A DNA stretch of 36,304 nt. It comes from Acidobacteriaceae bacterium (lineage in GTDB: Bacteria > Acidobacteriota > Terriglobia > Terriglobales > Acidobacteriaceae). The DNA lies in contig JASHOY010000310.1 of NCBI GenBank assembly GCA_030038435.1, forward strand, positions 1-36,304, given 5' to 3'. The notes under the pieces were generated by a model, which saw only the letters and a program-made list of their open reading frames with translations, was not told the DNA's origin and made no database searches. Shown here in pieces: positions 23,391 through 31,636 of the stretch. A program made the position numbers and the translations under genes. Position 1 is the stretch's first letter, and every line of letters starts with the position of its first letter.

Positions 23391-24512
23391 ATGGCCGAGC
23401 AAAACCATGGCGAGCCGGGCGAAAAGGTGGAAGCGGACTTGACCACTGACAGGTCTGAATCGCGGCCGGGAGCGATGCTGGCATCAGGCATGTCGCGTCG
23501 TGAAGCGATGCTGCAGCTGTTGCGGCTGGGAGGTGCTGCCGCCGGAGTGGCAGGCACGGCATTCTGGCTCAGTGAGCGCAGCAGCCGTCCCATCCCCGCA
23601 GCGCCCGAGAAAGCTCGGCGCGACCATCGCGTGGCGGCGAACGTGAGCCTGCCCAAGATCACGGTGGCTTATTGCCCCACTGAAGCCGGCCAACCTGTCG
23701 CCCGCCAAGGCGAGCCGCGATTGCTCGTGCAGAAGGCGCTGGAAAACCTGGGCGGAATCCGGCGGTTTATCAACACCGGCGACACTGTGGTTCTAAAACC
23801 CAACATTGCCTGGGACCGCACCCCGGAGCAAGCAGCGAATTCCAACCCTGAGTTAGTGGCCGAGGTAGTTCGCCAGTGCCGGCAGGCCGGGGCAAAACGC
23901 GTGATTGTTACCGACGTGAGTTGCAATGAACCGCGGCGTTGCTTCCTGCGCTCCGGTATCGAAGCCGCCGCGCGAGCTGAGGGAGCAGAAGTCGTGCTCC
24001 CGGATTCCCAGCTGTTTCGTGAAGTGGACATTGGAGGTGTAGCACTCAAGACATGGCCGGTTTTCGGGCCGTTTCTCGATGCGGATAAGGTAATCAACTT
24101 GCCCATTGCCAAGCAGCATGGGCTGGTTGGGGTCACCTTGGGGATGAAGAACTGGTATGGAATTCTCGGCGGTGAGCGCAACCGCCTGCACCAGCAGATT
24201 CATCAGAGCCTGGTCGACCTGGCCAGTTTTATGTTGCCGACGCTCACTCTGCTGGATTGTTATCGCGTGCTGCTTCGCAACGGCCCCACCGGCGGGAACC
24301 TCGAAGATGTTGCCATCAAAAAAACTATCGTCGCAGGAACCGATCCCGTGGCAATTGACGCTTATGTAGCCAAGGCGTATTGGGATCTCGATCCGCAGCA
24401 CCTGCCTTATCTGGAAATGGCCGATGCGCGTGGACTAGGGTCGGTAAACTTCGACAGGCTGGCGGTGAAGGTGAGCCGCATTGCCAGCGACCCTGCCGGT
24501 AGCGCCGGGTAA
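23391..24512 (+). CDS. DUF362 protein with twin-arginine signal (second copy)
   Basis: The 373-aa product lies 12 bases after its paralogue. A polar leader precedes a twin-arginine segment, MSRREAMLQLLRLGGAAAG (Arg36-Arg37); a start at ATG 23490 would give a conventional Tat signal length. DUF362 motifs are GDTVVLKPNIAWDRTPEQA, LVAEVVRQCRQAGAKRVIVTD, KVINLPIAKQHGLVGVTLGMKN followed by WYGIL, and GTDPVAIDAYVAKAYW. Compared with the first copy the core P-I-x-K-x-H-x-x-x-G-x-T-x-x-M-K-N-x-Y-G is kept, while the rest has diverged, so the two probably form a heteromer or act in sequence. It is the last gene of the cluster and converges on the gene at 24588. Confidence 0.85.
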   Translation: MAEQNHGEPGEKVEADLTTDRSESRPGAMLASGMSRREAMLQLLRLGGAAAGVAGTAFWLSERSSRPIPAAPEKARRDHRVAANVSLPKITVAYCPTEAGQPVARQGEPRLLVQKALENLGGIRRFINTGDTVVLKPNIAWDRTPEQAANSNPELVAEVVRQCRQAGAKRVIVTDVSCNEPRRCFLRSGIEAAARAEGAEVVLPDSQLFREVDIGGVALKTWPVFGPFLDADKVINLPIAKQHGLVGVTLGMKNWYGILGGERNRLHQQIHQSLVDLASFMLPTLTLLDCYRVLLRNGPTGGNLEDVAIKKTIVAGTDPVAIDAYVAKAYWDLDPQHLPYLEMADARGLGSVNFDRLAVKVSRIASDPAGSAG

Positions 24513-24587
24513 GCCGTTTGATATACCGCGGGCCGAGTGCGGTTGCTTTTGGAAGCGGAGCCGGGTCTCGTAGCCTCCCTGCAACCC

Positions 24588-26126
24588 CTACTCCCGCGGG
24601 CCCACAATCGTCAGGTGCATACCTGTCACGGCCTTATAAGTCAGATCGACAAATGCCCCATTCTGTTTTGCCGTGAAGCTCTTTGCGTCTGCTTTTACAT
24701 AAACTGTCAGCTTTGGCAGTTTCCAGACATTTGACTTTACGTCGCCTGCCCCGATCCCCGGAGCGCTGATACGAAAGCTAATGTCACCATCCGCCGAAAT
24801 GACGATTCCCTTCTTGTCTGCCGTAGCATCGATTGGTGGACAACGAGTAAGTTGAATCCAGCCGATCCTGCCTGGCGCCTGCCACTGCACCGTCACCGGA
24901 TGAAACTGGCTTCTCGCGTCGACGCCTCGCATATGCCTGGTGAATTCTCCGCCATAGATCACGCTCTTACCAATCCACGCTGTTGCAATGCGCCCTTCCG
25001 CGATCGGCTGGCGCACCCGGTGTTCACCCTGAAAGCTCTCGAAACTCTTCATCGCATCCTGAGGTATGTGTGTATCCAGAACCACGATGAGGGGAACGAA
25101 CCAGAGATCCGCAACGTGATCTACGGGAGGTTTGAAGGACGGCAGCGGCGCCTGGTCCGCGTTGAGCACTGTCCGCAACCACAACCCCGTAACGCTCACA
25201 TAGCTGCGCATGTCCATTCCATAGGAGCGGTCATAAGGGCCGGAGATATTGCGAAGATTGGCGTTATATAACTCCGCGGTCGTTCGCCACAATGCGGCCT
25301 CCATTTCCCGGCCCCTGGCTCGCATCTGCGGCGTGGATCCGTAGTCGCGCCAGAGCGCCAGGGCGTACAGATCCACTCCCCCGTACGTCGGCGAATTGAA
25401 CTCGTCGAAGGTGTCGTGCTCCTTGAAAAGTCCGTAGACGGTATCCTGCCATTTGATTGCCGGCGCCATCCACTGCGGTCGGCCGCCATGGGCCGCTGCA
25501 TAATCCCACAGAAATGCAAGCATCAAAGCGGGGTTGGAATAAGTCGGCTGCAAGCGGCCCTGCTTCACTTCGCCGGCGACGGCATCGTCGATGGAAGTCA
25601 TCATTTCTTTGGCCAGATCGGCCGGAATGCGGTCCCGGTATTCTTCCAGGATTATCGCGAACGTAGTGCCGATGAATTCCCGCCAATTTGGATCGTAGCC
25701 TCGCCACATCACCGCCTTGGCCGGTGGCTCGGGCTCATTGGGAGAGCGCTTGAATGTCCCATTCCACGGCTTGCCCGGTTCATGGTATTGCTGTTTCAAG
25801 ACAACGCGAATAATTTCAGAAGCGCGCTCGCGATCACCGGGCCCATCGCGCAGCAAGAGTCCCAGCGCGTACCACGTTGACTCCCGCACCATGTAATAGG
25901 AAGGCGCCCGCAAGTTGCCCTCCACAGTTCCCGCCGGCGCCCGACACAGCTCGTACTGCGAATCCCAGGAGTTATCGGCCCACCGCATCGAAGTCGCAAA
26001 AATCTCCTGACTGTTCTGGCTCAGCGACTGCACATTTGGGTGTCGCGATAATGCGCGCGCTGGAACCGCGAAAACAAGACTGAAGAGGACGATAAAACCC
26101 GCTGCTGCCCGTAGCCATAGCTTCAT
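24588..26126 (-). CDS. Secreted protein, probable alpha/alpha-toroid carbohydrate-active enzyme
   Basis: The 512-aa product has a signal peptide (AAGFIVLFSLVFAVPARA). Residues 50-330 are rich in helices with conserved aromatic and acidic patches (STWYALGLLLRDG, YDPNWREFIGTTFAIILEEY, TYSNPALMLAFLWDY, FDEFNSPTYGGVDLYALALWRDYG, GPYDRSYGMDMRSY). The last 150 residues look like beta-strands (RIGWIQLTRCPP, GDISFRISAPG, PKLTVYVKAD). A helical toroid followed by a beta sandwich is the plan of several polysaccharide lyases and heparinase-like enzymes. I cannot name the family, so substrate and catalysis are unknown. AGGGGA precedes the ATG. It lies 163 bases behind the Oar-like receptor on the same strand, which suggests a role in the same nutrient pathway. 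Confidence 0.65.
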   Translation of the reverse strand: MKLWLRAAAGFIVLFSLVFAVPARALSRHPNVQSLSQNSQEIFATSMRWADNSWDSQYELCRAPAGTVEGNLRAPSYYMVRESTWYALGLLLRDGPGDRERASEIIRVVLKQQYHEPGKPWNGTFKRSPNEPEPPAKAVMWRGYDPNWREFIGTTFAIILEEYRDRIPADLAKEMMTSIDDAVAGEVKQGRLQPTYSNPALMLAFLWDYAAAHGGRPQWMAPAIKWQDTVYGLFKEHDTFDEFNSPTYGGVDLYALALWRDYGSTPQMRARGREMEAALWRTTAELYNANLRNISGPYDRSYGMDMRSYVSVTGLWLRTVLNADQAPLPSFKPPVDHVADLWFVPLIVVLDTHIPQDAMKSFESFQGEHRVRQPIAEGRIATAWIGKSVIYGGEFTRHMRGVDARSQFHPVTVQWQAPGRIGWIQLTRCPPIDATADKKGIVISADGDISFRISAPGIGAGDVKSNVWKLPKLTVYVKADAKSFTAKQNGAFVDLTYKAVTGMHLTIVGPRE

Positions 26127-26220
26127 TTTGTAGTTCCCCTGGGATTAACAACCCTCACTCTTCCCCTCCTTAAACCTCCAACGTTCGAGGTGAAGTCATA
26201 CTAAAAAGTGAGAACAGATT

Positions 26221-26247
26221 GCGGCCGCACCGTCAAGGTGCGGCCGC
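26221..26247 (-). terminator. 11-bp GC-rich hairpin behind the receptor gene
   Basis: GCGGCCGCACC (26221-26231) pairs perfectly with GGTGCGGCCGC (26237-26247) around a 5-nt loop. It lies 43 bases after the receptor stop on the minus strand. A T-rich stretch (CACTTTTTAG) follows about 20 bases further on. It may end most receptor transcripts while letting some pass into the gene at 26126. Confidence 0.65.
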
Positions 26248-26289
26248 GCCGAAGATGTTTTTAGGTTACACACCGCGAGTATGGCCCGC

Positions 26290-29200
26290 CTAGAAAGAGA
26301 ACTTCGCGGCAAATTCCATGGTGCGAGCTTCATACGAAGGCGTGCCGCTGGTTGAAGTTATAGTTCCGGCATTGGAGTTGGAAATACTCGAGTTTGGCGT
26401 CGCAAAGTTAGGATGGTTGAAAACATTGAAGGAGTCTGCGCGCAGTTGAACATTATAGTGTTCGTGCCATTGGATGTTCTTCTGCAGGCTCATATCCCAA
26501 TCTTGAAACGCAGGACCACGTAACATGTTATATCCAGAGTTGCCGTAGCTCGCATAAGTGGTTACGCCCGCACCCTGCCCGGCGTTGAAAACAGCTTGGC
26601 AGTTCGTCCCGCTCGTAACCGAGTTATAACACGGCGGAGGAGCATATGCCGAGGGATTGAACCATTCATTCAGCGACTTATGAGACGGATAGAGCGAAAC
26701 CCCGGGAACACGATCGGCGCGGCCGCTTACCTGCCCCACCGGGGAGCCGGGCGCACTATATGTCACTGAAAATGGTTGCCCGGTCTGGAAGGTGGAAATG
26801 CCAGATAACTGCCATTTGCTAATGATCTGGTTCAGGAGCCCGCCGGCGCTGGCAAACAGCGGCTGACCATGGCCGAATGGCAGCGCATACGAGTAGTTCA
26901 CGGTAAGTACCTGCGGCGTAATGCCGCCAATGTCACCGTAGGAGTCATTGGGATTGCTGCCTGAGGAGTTTTCCAGGTTTTCCGTTCCCAATACACGGGT
27001 CCATTGGTATTCAGCTCCGATGGCGAAACCGCGGCCGTAGCGCTTGTGTACTCCCACCTGCAGCGAGTTCATGGTGCTGTGGAATATAGGTTCCATGTAG
27101 TAAGGAATGGAAGAGAAAGGTTGATGCAGATTCGTGCTCTGCACCGTCGAACCTACTACCGGAGGGTTAGCCAGGTTCAGGTTAGATTGAGTATTGCCGC
27201 TGCCTCCGTAGTTGTTCTGTTTCAAATTGTGCTGGCCCACATAGCCTACGCGTATATCGAATCCGCTTGCGAATTCGTGCTCCAGGGCCAGATTGTACTC
27301 TTCCGTATAAGGCGTAACCGCCGGATACTGCGCGTTCACCGATGGATTGACGCTGTAAGTACCCGTAGCGGAGAACGGATTGCTCATATTGAAAGCTGAA
27401 GAATAGGTCTTGGAGTTGGTGAACGTCTGTGTGGCCTCAAAGGGAAGGGTTCCGAACATATTCCCCATATAGGATGCCGGCAGCAGGTTATAGTAGATTC
27501 CGAAGGCGCCGCGTAACACCGTATCTGGGAAGAGCTGGTACGCGAATCCCAACCGGGGCGCAAAGTTTTTATCAGGACGCCCCAGGTAACTGAAGGGGTT
27601 ATTCGATATCCCCGCAGTCGACGATAGCGTCATCAGGTTATCCGCTGTCAATGTGCTCACGTAAGAAGGGATCGCACTCGACGGGTAGGAGTTGCCGAAC
27701 ACCACCACTTTATTGAGTGACGGCACATAAAGTGAGAATTCGCCATAAGGGCCCGGCTCGAACCACTGCAGGTCATAGCGAATACCCATATTGATAGTCA
27801 GGCTGGGCAGTAACTTCCAGTCATCCTCGACATATGCGTCCCATTGGCTGGAAATGTTACGGGTGATGAAATTACCCGGCGTTCCCTGGGCGGTGGTGGC
27901 GGGAAGACCAAGCAGAAAGTCCGCGAAGGCATTGCCGCTATATTGACCGTTGAACGAAAAGGAACCGTGTGGCGGGCTTACTGCCGAATCATTCCAGTGA
28001 TTGTCGAATAGATAGCCAAACCCGGCCTTGACGGTGTGCCGAGCAAAAACCTTGGTCAAAGACGTATTCGCCTGGATTACCTGCTCCAAATCCTTCGAAC
28101 CCTGCTCGCCAACGCCGGTAATGTTGGTAATGCTGATCTGCGGCGCGCCTTCGATCAACTGCGGACTCAGGCCGGGAATGATTGTCTCCCATTTTGTTTG
28201 ATAGTTCTGCGGCGTGCGGTAGATGGGCAGATGAAAGTAAGAGGCATCCGTATCCAGTAACAAGGTTGGAGAAAAGGTATGTGTCCAACCCAGAATGACA
28301 TTGGTGTTGTGCTCGCCATCGCCGGAGAATCCGCCCTGAAGGCTGTCGGCTCCCACATCTGGATTCGGTCCGTAGAGAGCCTCGAGAAACGTAGCGCGAA
28401 GCTGATCTTTGTCGCTGATTCTTTGATCAAGTCGCAGCGAGAACCGCTTGGCGTTGCTGGTATAAGGAACCAGTTCGAACGTGTTGGTGCCGGTTCCGCT
28501 TGTGGTCGGCGTCGGATAGAGAAGCTTCAATAACTGCAGATCTACCTGATTTTGATCCCCGGTGGGAATGGTTTGATTCTGAAAAGGAGTTCCGGTCGAC
28601 GGGTTGATAATCGGCGTATTGAACTCGGTAAAGATGCCCTGCCGTTCCAGAGCCGTCGGCTGCTGGCTGTCCAGGCTGGCCGACTGATTCAAACGGAATC
28701 CCTCCCAGGCGACAAAGTAAAAGGAACGATTCTTGCCGTTGTAACCAGGAAAACGAATCGGCCCCTCAAAATTACCGCCAAATTCATTCCTCTCGTAAGC
28801 CGGACGCGGTTTTCCTCCGCCGAAATAGGTCTTTGCCGCCGTACCCTTGGAGCGATTGAACTCGAACAATTCACCATGGTACTGATTAGTGCCACTAGCG
28901 GTAGCCACAATCACCTGCGCAGGCTGATTAAATTCTGCCGGCGCACCCGTGGTCATCACCTTGAACTCCGCGAGGGCATCGAGCGAAGGCACTTCCGGCT
29001 CGGCGCGCTGCAGTGTCACTTCCATGTTGGTCACGCCATCCAGCGTAGACCCCAGGCCGCCGTAAGCGTTCCGGCTCCCCGTCCCAACCGCGAATGTCAT
29101 TCCTCTAACCGCGAGCTGATCCTGTGCTCCCACTCCCTGCACTCCTGGAGCAAGCGCGATCAAGCCCATCACGCTCAGTCGTCCGTTCAGTGGCATGTTT

Positions 29201-29766
29201 TGAATGGCGTGGCTTTCGACCACATCTCCGACAGAAGAGGCCTCCGTCTGGATAAGTGGCCCGGTGCTTGTTACTACGACGTTCTGCTCCTGCGAGCCCA
29301 CAGACATCTTCACGTCGCTTTCCATGGTCTGATCGATAGCCAGCGCGATACCCTTTTGCACCGTAGTTTGAAATCCGGCTTTTTCCACCTTTATGTTGTA
29401 GTGGCCGGGTGGCAACAGGGTGATGTCATAAGTCCCGGCCGCCGAGGTAATCGCCGTGTGAATCGTGTTGGTTTCGATCTGCGTGATCGTAACCATGGCT
29501 CCGGGAATTACCGCGCCCGTCGAATCGGTGACCGTACCGGTAATCGATCCCGTAATACCCTGGGCCCATCCGGCATGGCCCGCGGCGACGAAAATCATCG
29601 CGGCAGCAAGCACCCAGCCGAAGACGTCAAATGAAAGTCTTGCATGTCGCGGGGAGCAGAAAGTGCCGTATCGCTCATGGCACGGGTTGTCATGTTCAGC
29701 GTCTTGATCTTTCTCTTTCCAGCACTCTTGCAGTTTGCGTATCTCACAAAAGACAAACTTCAACAT
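26290..29766 (-). CDS. Oar-like TonB-dependent receptor under LacI-type control
   Basis: The frame is open to 30096, but the ATG at 29766 has an excellent AGGAGGAGCAAG site before it, giving 1158 aa. The N-terminus is odd: about 48 polar residues, with several Cys and His, precede the hydrophobic signal segment (FGWVLAAAMIFVAAGHAGWAQ). The rest is standard. The carboxypeptidase-regulatory domain shows ITGTVTDSTGAVIPGAMVTITQ; the plug shows NMPLNGRLSVMGLIALAPGV, TLDGVTNMEVTLQ and PAEFNQPAQVIVATASGTNQ. The barrel has NVQLRADSFNVFNHPNFA and a terminal Phe (AAKFSF). Operator and promoter upstream link it to the LacI-family gene, the permease and the kinase, so it probably imports the compound those proteins use. 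Confidence 0.92.
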   Translation of the reverse strand: MLKFVFCEIRKLQECWKEKDQDAEHDNPCHERYGTFCSPRHARLSFDVFGWVLAAAMIFVAAGHAGWAQGITGSITGTVTDSTGAVIPGAMVTITQIETNTIHTAITSAAGTYDITLLPPGHYNIKVEKAGFQTTVQKGIALAIDQTMESDVKMSVGSQEQNVVVTSTGPLIQTEASSVGDVVESHAIQNMPLNGRLSVMGLIALAPGVQGVGAQDQLAVRGMTFAVGTGSRNAYGGLGSTLDGVTNMEVTLQRAEPEVPSLDALAEFKVMTTGAPAEFNQPAQVIVATASGTNQYHGELFEFNRSKGTAAKTYFGGGKPRPAYERNEFGGNFEGPIRFPGYNGKNRSFYFVAWEGFRLNQSASLDSQQPTALERQGIFTEFNTPIINPSTGTPFQNQTIPTGDQNQVDLQLLKLLYPTPTTSGTGTNTFELVPYTSNAKRFSLRLDQRISDKDQLRATFLEALYGPNPDVGADSLQGGFSGDGEHNTNVILGWTHTFSPTLLLDTDASYFHLPIYRTPQNYQTKWETIIPGLSPQLIEGAPQISITNITGVGEQGSKDLEQVIQANTSLTKVFARHTVKAGFGYLFDNHWNDSAVSPPHGSFSFNGQYSGNAFADFLLGLPATTAQGTPGNFITRNISSQWDAYVEDDWKLLPSLTINMGIRYDLQWFEPGPYGEFSLYVPSLNKVVVFGNSYPSSAIPSYVSTLTADNLMTLSSTAGISNNPFSYLGRPDKNFAPRLGFAYQLFPDTVLRGAFGIYYNLLPASYMGNMFGTLPFEATQTFTNSKTYSSAFNMSNPFSATGTYSVNPSVNAQYPAVTPYTEEYNLALEHEFASGFDIRVGYVGQHNLKQNNYGGSGNTQSNLNLANPPVVGSTVQSTNLHQPFSSIPYYMEPIFHSTMNSLQVGVHKRYGRGFAIGAEYQWTRVLGTENLENSSGSNPNDSYGDIGGITPQVLTVNYSYALPFGHGQPLFASAGGLLNQIISKWQLSGISTFQTGQPFSVTYSAPGSPVGQVSGRADRVPGVSLYPSHKSLNEWFNPSAYAPPPCYNSVTSGTNCQAVFNAGQGAGVTTYASYGNSGYNMLRGPAFQDWDMSLQKNIQWHEHYNVQLRADSFNVFNHPNFATPNSSISNSNAGTITSTSGTPSYEARTMEFAAKFSF

Positions 29767-30154
29767 CTTGCTCCTCCTGAAGATTTGCAATTTCTTTCTT
29801 TGCCTGGGAATCTTACTTATCGAACTGCGCAATTCGCCTCCTTGCGCACGATACACTCCAGTTAGCGCGGCTCCGCGTTGCAACCTTCGCTGCCAACAAT
29901 TTCCAAGCTTCGGCGGCGGAACAGGTGCAGCACCAGTCCAGGTGATGTCACTGCTCGCCGAACTGAACCATCGACCTCGATCGCTGACGCTGGGTGCCCC
30001 AGAGGCTGGAACGAATCCAACCACGTTGCACTGCTGTGCAGCGCATGGCAAATTCCGTACCAATCCCGGGCAAGCTCGTGCAGGAGAGCAGCCCACAGTA
30101 GCCGCAGGTTACGTCAGACGCTCAAACGTCTTATTCAAACGTTTGAATCTTTGA
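29767..30154 (-). other. Long 5' leader of the receptor gene
   Basis: The predicted start near 30154 leaves an untranslated leader of about 388 bases before the ATG at 29766. The receptor's reading frame stays open through 330 bases of it, but the translated residues do not resemble any receptor N-terminus. I recognise no known riboswitch. Attenuation or RNA-level control is possible. Confidence 0.4.
30133..30148. promoter_or_regulatory. LacI-family operator 1
   Basis: ATTCAAACGTTTGAAT is a perfect 16-bp palindrome with a central CG, as expected for LacI-family operators. It lies 12 bases downstream of the -10 box of the minus-strand receptor promoter, where a bound repressor would block transcription. 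A further half-site TCAAACGT lies at 30122-30129. The same operator could overlap a plus-strand promoter for lacI itself (TTGAAT 30143-30148, 16 bases, TATAAT 30165-30170). Confidence 0.82.
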
Positions 30155-30160
30155 GAGACG

Positions 30161-30189
30161 ACTATATAATCGGCCCGATGACATGTCAA
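30161..30189 (-). promoter_or_regulatory. Sigma-70-type promoter of the receptor gene
   Basis: Read on the minus strand there is a perfect -35 box TTGACA (30189-30184), a 17-base spacer and a -10 box TATAGT (30166-30161). Transcription should start near 30154, just before the operator. Confidence 0.75.
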
Positions 30190-30401
30190 GTTAAAAAAAT
30201 ATCGCCGGGAATTTCATTGGTCCGTAAACACTTTTCGGGAGCGCCATTGCATCTTCTCAACGTCCGCTAAACCGGTTCCAACTACGAAGCGCAACCAGAT
30301 CAATCGCCGCATGCAAACACGAAAAGGCCCCTGATTGCCGGTCTGCTATGACAAAATGGCGCAGGGCTCGCACTTAAGCGAAGACCGGCGGGAGGAGAAG
30401 A

Positions 30402-31511
30402 GTGGCTCAACGGAAAACCGGCCATGTGACCTTGCTTGACATCGCCCGCGCGTGTGATCTCTCCGTCTCGACCGTGTCCATTGTCCTAAGTGGGGCTCCG
30501 CTTTCGCAAAACGTGGCGGCCAAAACCCGCGAGCGCATACGCGCCATGGCGCAGAAACTCGGCTATCATCCTGATGCCTATGCCCGCTCGCTGCGCCGCC
30601 GGCGCAGTCAGACCATCGGCGTTCTCGCCTTCGATCTCTCCGACCCATTCTGCATCCCCATCCTTCGCGGCATTCAGGCCGGCCTGCATCCCGCCCAGTT
30701 CAGGCCGCTGCTTATGGACGCGGAAAGCGAGCGCAGGCTATTCGACAGTTATCTCAAGATGATTCTCGAAGTCCGCGCGGAGGGGGTCATCGTAATCGCC
30801 AGTTGGATTTTTGAAGAGACCAACCTGCTGGCCGACATCGAGAAAAATCACGTTCCTATCGTGATTGTGGGCCGGGATCTGACGGCAAGGAAAATCAGTT
30901 CGGTGCTGGTGGACAATGAAGCGGGAGGAGCGCTCGCCATGCGCCACCTTTGCAATCTCGGGCATCGAAAGATCGCTGTAATTCGGGGCCCGGAAGAACT
31001 TTTCGACAGCGAACCGCGCTGGAAGGGAGTGCAGTGCGCCGCGGCAGAGGCGGGAATCCGCCTGGATCCGCAACTGGTATTTCAGCTGCCGGGATTGGTG
31101 GGTCCCACTTCCGGCTTCGAGGGCGGTCTGGATATTTCCCGGCGGATCCTGGCATCAGGCCGCCCCTGCACCGCGGTTCTTGCCTTCGACGACATGACAG
31201 CCCTGGGAGTGGTTCGCGGTCTCGACGGGGCAGGTTTGCGGGTTCCACAGGATTTTTCGGTACTGGGTTTCGACGACGTCCTGCCGGCAGCCATGGCCAC
31301 ACCGGGAATCACCACCATCCGTCAGCCGCTCACGGAAATGGGATCGCTCTCGGCACGGTGGGTGCTCGACGCCATCGAGGGACGGCCCTCGGCAAGCAGA
31401 AGAATTCCGCGATTGCACAAGGCCCAGCCGGAACTGGTGGTGCGGGTATCCTCTGCGCCGCCGCGGGAAGCATCTTTGCTTCGAGCGGGCGCCGGCAAAG
31501 ATGGCGCTTGA
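30402..31511 (+). CDS. LacI-family transcriptional repressor
   Basis: The 369-aa product has an N-terminal LacI helix-turn-helix (residues 9-30, VTLLDIARACDLSVSTVSIVLSG). The hinge region follows (RIRAMAQKLGYHPDAYARSLRRRRSQTIGVLAFD), then a periplasmic-binding-protein-like effector domain (GVIVIASW, VPIVIVGRDL, VLVDNEAGGALAMRHLCNLGHRKIAVIRGP, AVLAFDDMTALGVVRGL, VLGFDDVLPA, TTIRQPLTEMG). It probably senses a sugar or sugar phosphate. The start is GTG 30402 behind GGAGGAGAAGA. Two near-identical palindromes at 30133 and 31541 are its likely operators, flanking the gene on both sides. Its stop codon lies inside the -35 box of the next promoter, so permease and kinase can be expressed apart from the repressor. 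Confidence 0.94.
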   Translation: MAQRKTGHVTLLDIARACDLSVSTVSIVLSGAPLSQNVAAKTRERIRAMAQKLGYHPDAYARSLRRRRSQTIGVLAFDLSDPFCIPILRGIQAGLHPAQFRPLLMDAESERRLFDSYLKMILEVRAEGVIVIASWIFEETNLLADIEKNHVPIVIVGRDLTARKISSVLVDNEAGGALAMRHLCNLGHRKIAVIRGPEELFDSEPRWKGVQCAAAEAGIRLDPQLVFQLPGLVGPTSGFEGGLDISRRILASGRPCTAVLAFDDMTALGVVRGLDGAGLRVPQDFSVLGFDDVLPAAMATPGITTIRQPLTEMGSLSARWVLDAIEGRPSASRRIPRLHKAQPELVVRVSSAPPREASLLRAGAGKDGA

Positions 31512-31536
31512 CATCCCTGCCGATTTGGTTGATATT
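31508..31536 (+). promoter_or_regulatory. Sigma-70-type promoter of the permease-kinase pair
   Basis: A perfect -35 box TTGACA (31508-31513, sharing bases with the lacI stop codon) is followed by a 17-base spacer and GATATT (31531-31536) as -10. Transcription would start near 31543, inside the second operator. Confidence 0.7.
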
Positions 31537-31540
31537 CATG

Positions 31541-31556
31541 TTTCAAACGATTGAAT
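31541..31556. promoter_or_regulatory. LacI-family operator 2
   Basis: TTTCAAACGATTGAAT agrees with operator 1 at 14 of 16 positions and keeps the arms TTCAA/TTGAA. It begins four bases after the -10 box of the permease promoter, so a bound repressor would cover the transcription start. Confidence 0.82.
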
Positions 31557-31636
31557 AGGCGTTCTGGAAGGCTCGATCACCGCAATCATCATCAACGCGA
31601 CAGAGTCGGCCGCAGCAGGCACGATAAGGATCAACA

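Noticed and set aside
24512-24600. Terminator between the converging DUF362 and toroid-like genes
   Set aside because: Two copies of CCGCGGGCC are in direct rather than inverted orientation and I found no stable hairpin.
28552-29634. 360-aa plus-strand open frame opposite the second receptor
   Set aside because: Antisense shadow of a well-supported receptor; composition rich in Arg and His as expected from reversed codons.
29767-30096. N-terminal extension of the second receptor to an ATG at 30096
   Set aside because: The added residues have no receptor or signal features, and an excellent ribosome site precedes 29766.
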